Below, in pieces: positions 26,049 through 35,367 of a stretch of 64,000 nt of DNA; the first letter of the stretch is position 1; the number at the start of each line of letters is the position of its first letter. Below the pieces are notes generated by a model, which was given only the letters and a program-made list of their open reading frames with translations, was not told the origin of the DNA and ran no database searches. This DNA is from Hallella mizrahii. Lineage in GTDB: Bacteria; Bacteroidota; Bacteroidia; Bacteroidales; Bacteroidaceae. The DNA is taken from assembly GCF_009695775.1 (NCBI RefSeq), contig NZ_VUNG01000014.1, positions 1 through 64,000 on the forward strand, written 5' to 3'. The position numbers and the translations under genes were made by a program.

Positions 26049-28391
26049 TTAGAACGGATATCCGATGGCGAAGTGGAGGCTTTGGCTGTCACGGAACGAG
26101 CCGACGTTGTAGAAGCCGCTCTTGTAGGGTACATGCAGTCCTACGCCCCAGTCCACGCGGATGACCAAGAAGTCCATGTCGTAGCGCAGACCGACGCCCG
26201 TGCCGAGCGCTATCTCCTTGAGGAGGTTCTTCGGTTCGAAATGTCCGCCGCTGCGGTCGTCCTTGTGCAGCGACCACACGTTGCCTGCATCAAGAAACAT
26301 CGCACCATAGAGGTTGCCGAACAGCCGCGGACGGTATTCCAGGTTGCCCAACAGCTTCAAGTCGCCCGTCTGGTCGAGATAGTTATTCGTTGCCGACTCA
26401 GCGTTGTGGTAGCTTCCCGGTCCTATGCTGCGCACGGTGAAGGCACGGATGCTGTTGGCACCGCCAACATAAAACTGCTCGCTGTAGGGCGCCTCGCCCG
26501 AGTTGCCGTAAGCCCACAGCATACCCAAGTCGCCGTGCGCCACGAGACTGCTGTGCTCCGTCAGTTGCCACGTCTTGACCAGTTCAGTTTCCAATTTGAA
26601 GAACTGGGCATAGGGATTCTTAAACAGCTCTTTGTTTTTCTGGCTCCATTTGTTTCCTGCCGCCATCTCGCCCAATGACAGGATGTTGCCGCTTTCGCTG
26701 ACCGTTGTCTGCCACCACAGCGGATTGCGGAATGTCTTCGGACTCGTGTAGGTATAGACATACTGCATCTTCGGGATGAACTGGTCGCGCATGGTGTAGG
26801 CCAGATAAGGATTGGCAGTGAGCACGGAGTCGAAGGCCGCCGTGCGCCGCTTCATATATTCATACGAGAACGACAGTGGGGTGAACTGATGTTTGCTCGT
26901 CGGTGAGGTCTGTAGGTCGTAGGTCCACTCTCCCGACACGATGCGTCGCTTGAAGAATCCGGCACGGTTGAGGATGTCGGTAGAGAACTTCAGCGTTGTG
27001 GACGGCGTGGAGAAAAAGCCGATGCGGCGAAAATGGTTGATGAGTTTCTTGCGGAAAAACGATGCGTAGGGGACGACTAGACGCGGCAGTTGCAGTGAGG
27101 CATCGATGCCATACTCATAGCTGTTGAACTTCGACGAGCTGCCTTCGCCGTGGTGTGCCGTCTGCCATTCATAGTTGCCCTTGACTTTCAGGTCAAGGAG
27201 CTCTCCGCCTCGGAATGCGTTGCGGCGTGTGACACCGAGCACAGCGCCCGGTCCGAAGCGGTTGTTGGTTTTGCCAGTGACGTTGCCTTCGAAGTAGATG
27301 TCGTAAGGCTTGTCAAAGACCAGGTTCATGTGCATGTCGAGCGTGTCGGCAAGTCCGGTGGTGTCGCGTGGCGAGAAGTTGACGTCGACGGTGCTGAACA
27401 GTCCTGTTGACGAGAGATTGCTGATGCCAGCCTGGTATTCAGCGTAGCTGTAGGGGTGTCCGGGGAAGAGCCGGTTACTGCTGAGGATCACGGGCACGCG
27501 CAGGGGCGAGTGTTTGCCGTTGTAGTGCATGGTGATGTCGCGCCGTGTCTCGCTGTTGGTGAGGCTGTCGCCATAGCTTTTGTGCAAGTCGATGTTGATC
27601 TTTCCGATGGTCCATTTGCGCTCCGCCACACTTGGCGTCTGCTCGGCGAGTTGCAGCCGCAGCAGCACTTTTCCCGGTCGCGAGATGCTATCGATGAGCC
27701 ACGAGGCATAGGAGGGCTGATAATAGAAGAAGCCGTTGTTGCGCAGCAGTGTGCTCACGCGGCGGCGCTCAGCGTCGAGGGTGTTGACGTCAAAGGCGTC
27801 GCCCCGGCGAATCTTGGCGTCGCCCATGGCCGAGACCATGAGGCTGTCGGCCTGGGGTGGAAAGCCCAGATAACTCAGCGAGTCCACCGTCCACAGTGGT
27901 CCCATGTCTACGGTGTATTTGATCTTGGCCTTCTTGGGGTTGTGCTGTTGGAGGATGTCATAGCTTACCTTGCCGTGGAAGTAGCCGTGGGCACGCAGTA
28001 CCTCCTGAGCCACCGAGGCGCGCAGGGCGGGATTGACCCAGCTCAGCAGCACAGGACGCGAACCGAAGGAGGAGAGCATCCATTTCGAAAAGGCGTCATC
28101 ACTGCCCACAAAGGCATTCCAGACCCACAGACCTACCTGAAAGGGAGATCTGACCGAACTGCTGCCAAAGAGCGCACCGTTGGGGGCTGTGGCGAGGGCA
28201 GCGTCGATTTCCGCTTGCGTGCTGGTGAAATGCGTGTCGTGCACGGACGCGATATAGTCGGTTTTGGCCAGTCCCGTGAAGAGCTGGTCACCGTCGGGGA
28301 TGCTTTTAGTCGTTGAGCAGGCGGTGATAAGCAGCGTGATCAGAGCCAGTACCAGCGTTTTTGCGGATCGAAGGATATGCGTGTATGTCAT
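26049..28391 (-). CDS. tamL: TamL, lipoprotein form of TamA (BamA superfamily)
   Basis: A 780-residue Omp85-family outer-membrane protein. A lipoprotein signal ends at LITACSTTK, with Cys about residue 25. POTRA-like segments follow to about residue 400, then a C-terminal 16-strand barrel region with the GxNSIRAF-type motif (GGANSIRAFTVRSIGPGSY) and a terminal aromatic residue. It is translated just downstream of tamB on the same strand, 27 bases apart. TamA-TamB transport or insert envelope components; in Bacteroidota the TamA partner is lipidated. The acylated N-terminus is inferred from the lipobox. Confidence 0.88.
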   Translation of the reverse strand: MTYTHILRSAKTLVLALITLLITACSTTKSIPDGDQLFTGLAKTDYIASVHDTHFTSTQAEIDAALATAPNGALFGSSSVRSPFQVGLWVWNAFVGSDDAFSKWMLSSFGSRPVLLSWVNPALRASVAQEVLRAHGYFHGKVSYDILQQHNPKKAKIKYTVDMGPLWTVDSLSYLGFPPQADSLMVSAMGDAKIRRGDAFDVNTLDAERRRVSTLLRNNGFFYYQPSYASWLIDSISRPGKVLLRLQLAEQTPSVAERKWTIGKINIDLHKSYGDSLTNSETRRDITMHYNGKHSPLRVPVILSSNRLFPGHPYSYAEYQAGISNLSSTGLFSTVDVNFSPRDTTGLADTLDMHMNLVFDKPYDIYFEGNVTGKTNNRFGPGAVLGVTRRNAFRGGELLDLKVKGNYEWQTAHHGEGSSSKFNSYEYGIDASLQLPRLVVPYASFFRKKLINHFRRIGFFSTPSTTLKFSTDILNRAGFFKRRIVSGEWTYDLQTSPTSKHQFTPLSFSYEYMKRRTAAFDSVLTANPYLAYTMRDQFIPKMQYVYTYTSPKTFRNPLWWQTTVSESGNILSLGEMAAGNKWSQKNKELFKNPYAQFFKLETELVKTWQLTEHSSLVAHGDLGMLWAYGNSGEAPYSEQFYVGGANSIRAFTVRSIGPGSYHNAESATNNYLDQTGDLKLLGNLEYRPRLFGNLYGAMFLDAGNVWSLHKDDRSGGHFEPKNLLKEIALGTGVGLRYDMDFLVIRVDWGVGLHVPYKSGFYNVGSFRDSQSLHFAIGYPF

Positions 28392-28418
28392 AGAGTGAAA
28401 TGGCTATAATATATGGTG

Positions 28419-31400
28419 TCAGTTGTCGAGCGAGTCTTTTTTCTCTTTGCCAAACAGGTCGCTGAGGCTGCTGAACTTTCTCTTCCACAGGAAGCCGCCG
28501 CCAAACTTGCTCACGTTGCCCTCCAGCCAGTCATAGCTGTCGCGGATGTAGAACAGGTTGAGGTATTTGTTCGACGTGGGGCTGAGACGGTATTCAAAGG
28601 TCACATTGTCGAAGAATGTCTGATCCTGCTGTGCCGACAACTCCGCGCCGGTCGACAGCTTGCCGCCGATGGAGACGCTCAGCCGGTTGTTCCAGAAGCG
28701 CTTGGCAAACTTAAACGAGTAGTCGGTATGGAGGGCACCCTGTGAGTTGAACGAGTTTTCCACGCCCACGCTGACATCGAGGGAGCGCAGGGCTTTGCCT
28801 GAGATCTGGTTGATCTGGCTGTTGAGGAAGGCACTCAGTGCCGAGTTCATGGTGAAGTTGCTCATGTTGCCGTCGGCGAGATACATGCCGGTGGTGAGCA
28901 TTGTCACGGCGAGCTTGCCGCGCTCTTCTTTCGACATGGATTGGAGCTGGTTGTGGATGGTCATGTCTTCCGGTGCGTCGATGGTGAACTCCAGTCCCAT
29001 ATCCTGAAGGGTCTTCGTGACCACGACGCCACAGTTGAAGGTGACGGTACGTCCGTTGCCGGAATCGCTGCCCACGGCCGCTTTGGTCTGCTCGGTAGCT
29101 GTGATGTTGAGTGTCGGGTTCATCGGGTCACCGGTGAAGGCGATGTAGCTGCCGTCCTGGATGGTGAAGGTCTTCAGTGGGATGACGGGGAGTGAGTATT
29201 TCATCTCTCCCGAGCCGATGGTGTAGCGTCCGCGGAGGATGACGCCATCGGCGATGTTGTATTGCATGCGCATGTCGCCGCCGCCGATGACGTCGACATA
29301 GTTGGAGTGGTCGGCATTGAGATAGGCGTCGACGTGCGCCCCGTCGTCGATGTGTATGTTCATGTCCACGTTCAGACCCGTGAGCGGCGGGCGGCTGACC
29401 TCGTCTCTGATGGTGTCGCTGAAGTTGGTGAACTGCGCGAGTCCGTCGAGTTGGTTATCGGTGGAGAGCGGTGTGTCCTTCAGATTGTATTTCAGGTCGG
29501 TGGTGCCGAGCACGTCGGTGCGTCCGCGAACTTTGAGATTGTCGAGCAGTCCCGTCATCGTGCCATAGAAGTTGACGTAGGCCTTGCCGTAGACTTCGGA
29601 GCGGCTGGTCTCCTTGGCGTCTACGAGCAGCAGGTTGGTGCCGCGCATCTGTACGTTGAGGCGCATGGCGTCGAGGTCACTGAAGTCAAAGGAGCCCTTG
29701 ACGTTGAGCGGCTGGTCGTTGTGGGCGAAGACCTCGAAATTCTCAAAGAGCAGCTTGCTGTCCTTGAACGTCACGGGGTCTGAGGCGAAGGCAAGTTCCA
29801 CGCCGTAGGGCTCAGAGAACATGCTGGCCGAGTCGAGGAAGAGTTCGCCGTTGACGACAGGCTTGGTGAGCGAGCCTTTGATGGTCAGGTTGCCGTCGGC
29901 GGTACCTTTGAATCCTACTATCTTCTGCGGTATGAATCCGTTGAGCATTGCCAGTGGCAGCCGGTCGGTATTGACCTTTGCGTCGAGGTATCCGTGCCCG
30001 GCTGCGTTATAGGTACCCGTCAGCGTACCCACCTCGTCGCCGTCGTGGGTGAGGATGCCGTCGACATAGTGGGTGCCGTCGGGCTTGGGCATGTAGGTAA
30101 ACTCCGATCCTACGTCGCCCATCTCACAGCCTTCGTAGACCATGTCCTTGACGTCGACCGCCGAGGACACCGAGAGCTGTTCCGGGGTCTGGATGAGGTG
30201 GAAGTCACCGTTGAGGATTCCCGACATATCAGGCATGTAGGGGATGATGGACAGCGCCTCGCCGAGGTTGAGCTGATGCGTGGAGACGGTGATGTCCTGC
30301 AGGGCTTCCGTGTTGCTGTCGTCAGTGTAGACCTGCAGTCCCATGCCGTCGGCAGCCTTCATCTTCACGTTGGCACTGACACGCCGGTTGCCGTTGAGAA
30401 AGACATAGTTGCTGTCGTTGACGGTAAACTCTTTGTAGGCCAATATTGGATTGTCGCCCGCAATGTGGATGTTGATGCCGTGGTTCTGCATGGCGGCTTC
30501 GAGACTGAGGCGCAGTCCGAGCTTGTCCTTGGCGTCGTAGAGTCGTGTGGTGAGTGTCGTGCCGCTGCCCTTCAGGGTGCCGTCGAGGAGTGCGTTGAAC
30601 ACATACTTGGGATTTTTCTTGCCATTGTGCAGTTGCAGAGTGTAGGCTACGTTGTCGAGTCCCGACTTGATGGTGAGCCTCATGGTGTCCACCTCCATGC
30701 TGTCGTAGACCACAGAGTCGGCTTGCATCGTGCCGTTGAGGCCGAGCAGCGGCGAGGAACTCATGTCCATCTGCAGGTTGTGGAGGTCGTAGCCAAAATG
30801 CTTCAATACGCGGTAGACGATGTTCTCGCTGCCCGCCGAGAGCTGGATGCGCAGATCGGGGAGCAGCCGGCGCAGACGTGCCTCGTCGATATACTTGTTG
30901 GAGATCTGCCGCTGCAGTTCTGTCACGAGGGCATTGCCGTGCTTGATGAGTCGTTCATAGCTGCCTCTGCCATCCATGTTGAGGTGGAAGTCGCCGCAGT
31001 CCACGATGGCGTGGGTGGTGTCGCGTGTGGTGAGTATGTCGAGTATGACTTCCTGTGGGCGATAGTGGCGGTTGCCCTCGCTGAGTGTGATGTCGCTGAA
31101 CATGCCCTCAATGTCGTGGTGCTGTTTCAGATCCGAGCGCACGTCGACATGTCCGCAGAGCCCAAGGGTGATCGGCTTGTCAGCGAGATGCAGGGCGTAG
31201 AGGTCGGCGTTGGCGAGATCGCAGGCGATGGTACCGATAAACGCGTGGCGGTTGAGCTGCGCGTTGATGCCTATGAGTCCCTTAAACAGCGGGTTGACGC
31301 TGTTGACATGAGCTTCTACACGTCCGCGGCGTATGTTGGCGGTGGCCTTGATGCCGCTGAGGTTATAGCCAGAGTAAGCAAACTGCTGGCTGTGGATTTC

Positions 31401-33005
31401 TGCCTTTATGTGGGTACGCGGCGAGAAGAGGTCGGTGCCCGAGCCGTCGGCAGCCAGCGTGCCGGTGAAGGGATGCAGACCCTGGCGGGGGAGGAAGTGG
31501 TTGAGGGGGAAGCGGCGTGCGCGCAGATGGGCTTTATAGGCCAGTGCGCCACGGGTGTCTACGGCCGCCTGACCGCTGAGCGTACCGCCACCTTGCGTGG
31601 CGATGAATGTCGAGGCATAGCGCGGTCCGTTGACCTTGACGCGTCCGCGGAAGCCAATGCCATTGGGCAGGTCAACCGTCTTGGGCAGCGTGTTGCCCAA
31701 GAGCCGCTTCACGGGTCGCAGATTATAGGCGTGGGCTTTTACGTTGAGATCAGCCGTGAGTCGTTTCGGATCGGTCAGACGGCTCAGGAAACCGTCGGCG
31801 GAGAGACGCAGCAGGGTGGGGACAGCGAGACTGAGCCTGTCGAGATGTAGCCGTTGGAGGTTGCCGCCGAGGCTGCCGTTGACGATCAGTGGCTGTCGGG
31901 GCAGGTTGTTGAGCAGCTGACGTGGCATGTATGGTCCGGCGAGGAGCCTGATGTCGCTCATGCCCACGTGGCCGTGGACGGTGGCGCGGAGACTTCCCGG
32001 CAGGCTGTCGGCAAAGGCGTTCATGTCCATGGCAAAGGCCAGACGCAGCTGTGAGCCCGGTGTCTCAAGGCTCAGCCCAGGCAGTTCGAGCCGTGTGCTG
32101 TCCATGCGGAAGGGCCCTCGCAGCTTGTCAACGGTCAGACCGCTCTTTTCGTGGAAGGCAGCCTGACGGATGATGAGGTTGAGCTTTGAGTCGCAATAAT
32201 AAAAGGAGTCGGCCTTGAGGTTAAGTTCAGAGAGCGCGAGATGGTTGAAGTCCAGTCCCTTTGTCTTCTTGACAAAGTTCTGGTCCATGGCCAGTGCGCC
32301 TGCCTGCCAGTCGAGGTGTCCGACGGAATAGAGACTCTTGAACAGGTCGAGATAGGCTTGGCGTGCTTCGAGATTGCCCATGAGGGCGTGGATGGCGAGC
32401 GTGTCGCCTGGCATGTGCAGGGCAAAGGCAGTGTTGCGGGCTTTGAGCCGGCTGATGGCGATCTTCCAGTAGTTGGTGCTGGGAGTGGTGTCGGGCGGTA
32501 CGGTGTCGCTGAGCGCGATGTCGATATTGGCGTTGTCGAGCAGACAGTGGTTGACGTTGACATGCTCTTTGCCGAGGTCGATGCCATGGGCTTTGAGCGT
32601 CAGCGTACCCACCTTGCCCTTGATGCGGCATTTGGGAATGAAGTGGGTGGTGTTGACCTGCATGTCGCGGAAGGAGAGCTCGTCGACCATGACCTGCTTT
32701 CTCAGCAGAGGCCAGAGCTGCACGTCGGCGACGGTGCGATGGATATGTGCCACGGTGTCCGTCACGCCGCGCAGCGAGTCGTTGGGCTCAAGCACCTTCA
32801 CCTCGTCGAGGGCGAGATCCAACGGCCATGCCAAGCGCACGTGTCCCACGCTGATCTGCATCTTCATCTTGTCCGACGCATAGCGTGTGACCTGCCCCAC
32901 CGCCCAGTTCTGAAAGGGCGGAAAGTAGAAGAGCAAGCAGAGTATGATGATCAGTGCTACGGGGATGCCTACGGCGAAGCCCGCCCACTTAAGGTATTTC
33001 TTCAT
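28419..33005 (-). CDS. tamB: TamB family translocation/assembly protein
   Basis: A 1528-residue protein with one N-terminal membrane anchor (WAGFAVGIPVALIIILCLLFYF, residues about 5-26). A very long repetitive beta-rich body follows, as in AsmA/TamB bridge proteins, and then a C-terminal DUF490 region containing YTIGSGEMKYSLPVIPL and NPTLNITATEQTKA. TamB spans the periplasm and works with the TamA-type barrel encoded next. Roles proposed for the family include outer-membrane protein insertion and phospholipid transport. The length is within the family range. Confidence 0.9.
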   Translation of the reverse strand: MKKYLKWAGFAVGIPVALIIILCLLFYFPPFQNWAVGQVTRYASDKMKMQISVGHVRLAWPLDLALDEVKVLEPNDSLRGVTDTVAHIHRTVADVQLWPLLRKQVMVDELSFRDMQVNTTHFIPKCRIKGKVGTLTLKAHGIDLGKEHVNVNHCLLDNANIDIALSDTVPPDTTPSTNYWKIAISRLKARNTAFALHMPGDTLAIHALMGNLEARQAYLDLFKSLYSVGHLDWQAGALAMDQNFVKKTKGLDFNHLALSELNLKADSFYYCDSKLNLIIRQAAFHEKSGLTVDKLRGPFRMDSTRLELPGLSLETPGSQLRLAFAMDMNAFADSLPGSLRATVHGHVGMSDIRLLAGPYMPRQLLNNLPRQPLIVNGSLGGNLQRLHLDRLSLAVPTLLRLSADGFLSRLTDPKRLTADLNVKAHAYNLRPVKRLLGNTLPKTVDLPNGIGFRGRVKVNGPRYASTFIATQGGGTLSGQAAVDTRGALAYKAHLRARRFPLNHFLPRQGLHPFTGTLAADGSGTDLFSPRTHIKAEIHSQQFAYSGYNLSGIKATANIRRGRVEAHVNSVNPLFKGLIGINAQLNRHAFIGTIACDLANADLYALHLADKPITLGLCGHVDVRSDLKQHHDIEGMFSDITLSEGNRHYRPQEVILDILTTRDTTHAIVDCGDFHLNMDGRGSYERLIKHGNALVTELQRQISNKYIDEARLRRLLPDLRIQLSAGSENIVYRVLKHFGYDLHNLQMDMSSSPLLGLNGTMQADSVVYDSMEVDTMRLTIKSGLDNVAYTLQLHNGKKNPKYVFNALLDGTLKGSGTTLTTRLYDAKDKLGLRLSLEAAMQNHGINIHIAGDNPILAYKEFTVNDSNYVFLNGNRRVSANVKMKAADGMGLQVYTDDSNTEALQDITVSTHQLNLGEALSIIPYMPDMSGILNGDFHLIQTPEQLSVSSAVDVKDMVYEGCEMGDVGSEFTYMPKPDGTHYVDGILTHDGDEVGTLTGTYNAAGHGYLDAKVNTDRLPLAMLNGFIPQKIVGFKGTADGNLTIKGSLTKPVVNGELFLDSASMFSEPYGVELAFASDPVTFKDSKLLFENFEVFAHNDQPLNVKGSFDFSDLDAMRLNVQMRGTNLLLVDAKETSRSEVYGKAYVNFYGTMTGLLDNLKVRGRTDVLGTTDLKYNLKDTPLSTDNQLDGLAQFTNFSDTIRDEVSRPPLTGLNVDMNIHIDDGAHVDAYLNADHSNYVDVIGGGDMRMQYNIADGVILRGRYTIGSGEMKYSLPVIPLKTFTIQDGSYIAFTGDPMNPTLNITATEQTKAAVGSDSGNGRTVTFNCGVVVTKTLQDMGLEFTIDAPEDMTIHNQLQSMSKEERGKLAVTMLTTGMYLADGNMSNFTMNSALSAFLNSQINQISGKALRSLDVSVGVENSFNSQGALHTDYSFKFAKRFWNNRLSVSIGGKLSTGAELSAQQDQTFFDNVTFEYRLSPTSNKYLNLFYIRDSYDWLEGNVSKFGGGFLWKRKFSSLSDLFGKEKKDSLDN

Positions 33006-33678
33006 GCTATATATTCCAAATGTCTTCTATACTTTGCAAAGTAACGAAAAAATAGTGAGACAAGCAAATCTATCAGCTAATTTCTATCTATGGTTTTTTT
33101 CTGCTGTGTAAGCATCTTGTTTTCACTATTTGGACTTAAGCAGAAGCATCCCTGATTTTGATGTGAAATTCAGATTGAGATAGAGAAAAATGAAACTAAT
33201 TGACAAAACGACTGCTTCGCGGAGTTGCAATCTAGACGAAAGGTGGGGAGAAACAAACGTGAAAAGTACGGTGGAAGTTAGAAAAAAGTACAGTGCTGAT
33301 GAGAAAACAGTGAGATGACCTCCTCATCTCGGTTGTTTGTGCAGGTCATCTAACTGAGATGATGAGGTCATCTCAGTTAGATGACAGCATAAAAACAGTG
33401 AGATGATGCCTCTATTCTTTGGAAAGTGTCTCTAAAAAGTTGGTGAAAGAAGGCCTTTTTATTGGGAGAAGTTTGTATGTGCCTGATTGACAACAAATTA
33501 CAGAAAACGGCTTATTTTTGCCGTTTTTTGGGCTGATGTGCTCTCTGTTTCTAAAAATCGCCGCTACAAGGGCGGAAAAATGTCAGTTTATTCAACAATA
33601 ATATATAACCGGATCTTCAGAGACTTCATTTGCTGTCTTTATCGCTTTAAAACTCTCTGCAACTTGTCGTTAACGAAA
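33006..33678. repeat. Intergenic stretch with GTCATCTCAG palindromic repeats
   Basis: No gene seen. It holds an inverted copy of the 12554-12572 module at 33218-33236, and AACAGTGAGATGA at 33305-33317 and again near 33395. One GTTGTTTG unit lies at 33325-33340, and an 18-bp perfect hairpin has arms 33345-33362 and 33368-33385 (GTCATCTAACTGAGATGA, loop TGAGG). An AAAACGGC/GCCGTTTT stem with T-tract is at 33504-33527. GGCGGAAAAATGTCAGTTT near 33572-33590 matches 12199-12220 inverted. Confidence 0.75.
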
Positions 33679-33714
33679 ATACCCCAAGGAGCACTTGCGT
33701 GATCCTTGGGGTAT
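33679..33714 (-). terminator. Terminator of the 39-residue gene
   Basis: Perfect 12-bp arms ATACCCCAAGGA (33679-33690) and TCCTTGGGGTAT (33703-33714), downstream of the small minus-strand ORF and followed on that strand by TTTTCG. Confidence 0.65.
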
Positions 33715-33797
33715 CTTATGTTCACTCATAGCTTCGCATCATTTTAGTGGTGTGAAGCCCGAGAGGCTTTCTCCTTTTTTGCTGTGGAGATCCTTGT

Positions 33798-33917
33798 TTA
33801 TGCGCAGCCATAGGATCCACCCTTCATCAGGGCCTCTCCATAAGCGTTCATGCACTCCAAGTAATTCTCCCAAACTTTCTTCAAAGTCATCTTAATGTTA
33901 TCCATAAACTTTTTCAT
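33798..33917 (-). CDS. 39-residue small protein of unknown function
   Basis: A short ORF beginning MKKFMDNIKMTLKKVWENYL and ending NAYGEALMKGGSYGCA. The N-terminal half is an amphipathic basic helix and the end is Gly/Cys-rich, with Cys22 and Cys38. It has a purine-rich ribosome-binding stretch (AAAGGAAAAAAAG) directly before the ATG, its own promoter at 34105-34135 and its own terminator at 33679-33714. It therefore looks like a real monocistronic gene rather than chance. No membrane segment or signal peptide. I do not recognise the family; a regulatory peptide, peptide precursor or small structural protein are all possible. Confidence 0.55.
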   Translation of the reverse strand: MKKFMDNIKMTLKKVWENYLECMNAYGEALMKGGSYGCA

Positions 33918-34098
33918 CTTTTTTTCCTTTCTACTTTAAAAGGTTACACAATCTGTTAACTAACTCTCATGTCGGGAGCCTCACGGTTCCCGTTTTTCAA
34001 TGTTGTTATCCTGTATCTTAATACCTGACTGATACCTACGTTATCCTGTATCTTGATACCTTGTTTATCTTAAACCTTTATATTGTTTTCATCTTTTG
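33918..34098 (-). promoter_or_regulatory. Structured leader with two 22-bp direct repeats
   Basis: The 5' leader of the 39-residue ORF is about 180 bases. It contains two near-identical 22-bp direct repeats at 34005-34026 and 34040-34061 (21 of 22 match), each carrying a GTATC-TT-GATAC-like dyad, and a CGGGA-stem hairpin at 33973-33992. The arrangement suggests protein-binding sites or a regulatory RNA. Confidence 0.5.
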
Positions 34099-34104
34099 AC
34101 ACTG

Positions 34105-34135
34105 CAAAGTTACGACCATTTCCCCATACTGGCAA
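34105..34135 (-). promoter_or_regulatory. Promoter of the 39-residue gene
   Basis: On the minus strand TTG (34133-34135) is followed by 20 bases and TAACTTTG (34105-34112), a full Bacteroidota promoter match. Confidence 0.65.
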
Positions 34136-34300
34136 CTTAAAAGTGTAAAAAATCACTTTTTGTAGGCGCATTTTGACGTGGGTCAAAAGTTGTCAGTCGA
34201 TTGCTTGATACAAGTCAAATGTTGTCAGCACGCTCTTTGCTGTATTGACGAGATTTGTTCTGTTTGTAACATAAATGCAATAAAAGTTTATCTGTTTTTC

Positions 34301-35179
34301 CTATTTCTCTATTTTCTCTTCTCTTGAGAGCACCAGGAGAATGACTGCGGAGAGGATGAGGACAATGCCGACGGCAAGGCGCAGCGTGAAGCTTTCACCA
34401 AAGATGAACACGCCGATGCACACGGCGGTGACGGGCTCTACGGCTCCCATGATGGCGGTCGGTGTGCTGCCAATATGTTCGATGGCAATGTTGATGAAGT
34501 AGAGACTCAGTACGGTGGGCAGCAAGGCAAGCTGTAAGGCCGATGCCCATTCCAGCGGGGTACGCAGAGGCTCAAGAGGCTCTCCTGCAAAGAAGGTGTA
34601 GACGAGTAGGGCGATGAGTCCGAAGAAGACGATCCAGAAGGTGAACTTCACGGGCGAGAGCTTGGTGTGGGTTTGGTTGACGCCGATGATGTAGAAGGCG
34701 TAGAGCAGTGAGGAGAGGATGACGAGAGATACGCCGACGGTGCTGAGCGTCACGCCGCCTTTGCCGTGATAGAGTAGGGCAATGCCGCTGACCGCCATGA
34801 GGATGCACAGTGTGGTGCTCCACGTCAGGTGCTCGTGGTAGAAGACAACCATCAGCACAGCCACCATGATCGGATAGCTGAAGAGAATCGTGCTTGCCAC
34901 ACCGGCATCCATGTAGCGAAAGCTCAGGTAGAGCGAGGCGGAAGACATCGACATCAGCGTGCCGAGGATAGCCAGGCGGATGGCTGTGCCCCAACTGATG
35001 GTCAGCGATTCACGCTTGGCTGCCATCCAGATGAGGAACATCAGGGTGGCGAAAGCATAGCGGTAGACAAGTACCGACGACGGATTCATGCCGTCGGCAT
35101 AGAGTTGCAGGGTGCCCAGGGGGTTGGTACCGTAGAAGATGGCGGCTAAGAGAGCTGCCGCAAAGCCTTTTAGTTTCAT
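34301..35179 (-). CDS. EamA/DMT family transporter
   Basis: A 292-residue drug/metabolite-superfamily permease with about ten hydrophobic segments in two EamA repeats; the second starts near GGVTLSTVGVSLVILSSLL. I chose ATG 35179 (MKLKGFAAALLAAIFYG) because the upstream in-frame extension of 28 residues is proline- and cysteine-rich and unlike the family. The substrate is unknown. It stands alone, 188 bases downstream of hemW on the same strand, and is probably an exporter in the cytoplasmic membrane. Confidence 0.85.
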   Translation of the reverse strand: MKLKGFAAALLAAIFYGTNPLGTLQLYADGMNPSSVLVYRYAFATLMFLIWMAAKRESLTISWGTAIRLAILGTLMSMSSASLYLSFRYMDAGVASTILFSYPIMVAVLMVVFYHEHLTWSTTLCILMAVSGIALLYHGKGGVTLSTVGVSLVILSSLLYAFYIIGVNQTHTKLSPVKFTFWIVFFGLIALLVYTFFAGEPLEPLRTPLEWASALQLALLPTVLSLYFINIAIEHIGSTPTAIMGAVEPVTAVCIGVFIFGESFTLRLAVGIVLILSAVILLVLSREEKIEK

Positions 35180-35330
35180 TGTTGAATGATGAAAGATGAA
35201 TAGAGAGGGCAACACAGTGGGGGGACAAGGCACTGCGAGAGGGCCGCTGCACAACAGCGGCATATCGAACCGAGCGAACTCGACGAAACAAGGGATGAAC
35301 GCCCTATGACCCCTTGAAGCATTTTGCTCT

Positions 35331-35349
35331 CCCTCTCCTTGGGAGAGGG
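35331..35349. repeat. CCCTCTCC hairpin repeat
   Basis: CCCTCTCC (35331-35338) faces GGAGAGGG (35342-35349), 19 bases beyond the hemW stop. Same family as the repeats at 15599, 15659 and 52880; it may terminate hemW. Confidence 0.55.
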
Positions 35350-35367
35350 GTCGGGGGGTTGAGGCCT

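Noticed and set aside
29994..31850. 618-residue plus-strand ORF
   Set aside because: Antisense to tamB, Val/Gly/His-rich and without motifs, typical of a shadow frame.
33487..33702. 71-residue plus-strand ORF
   Set aside because: It runs through hairpins and dispersed repeat modules and ends in the terminator of the minus-strand small gene.
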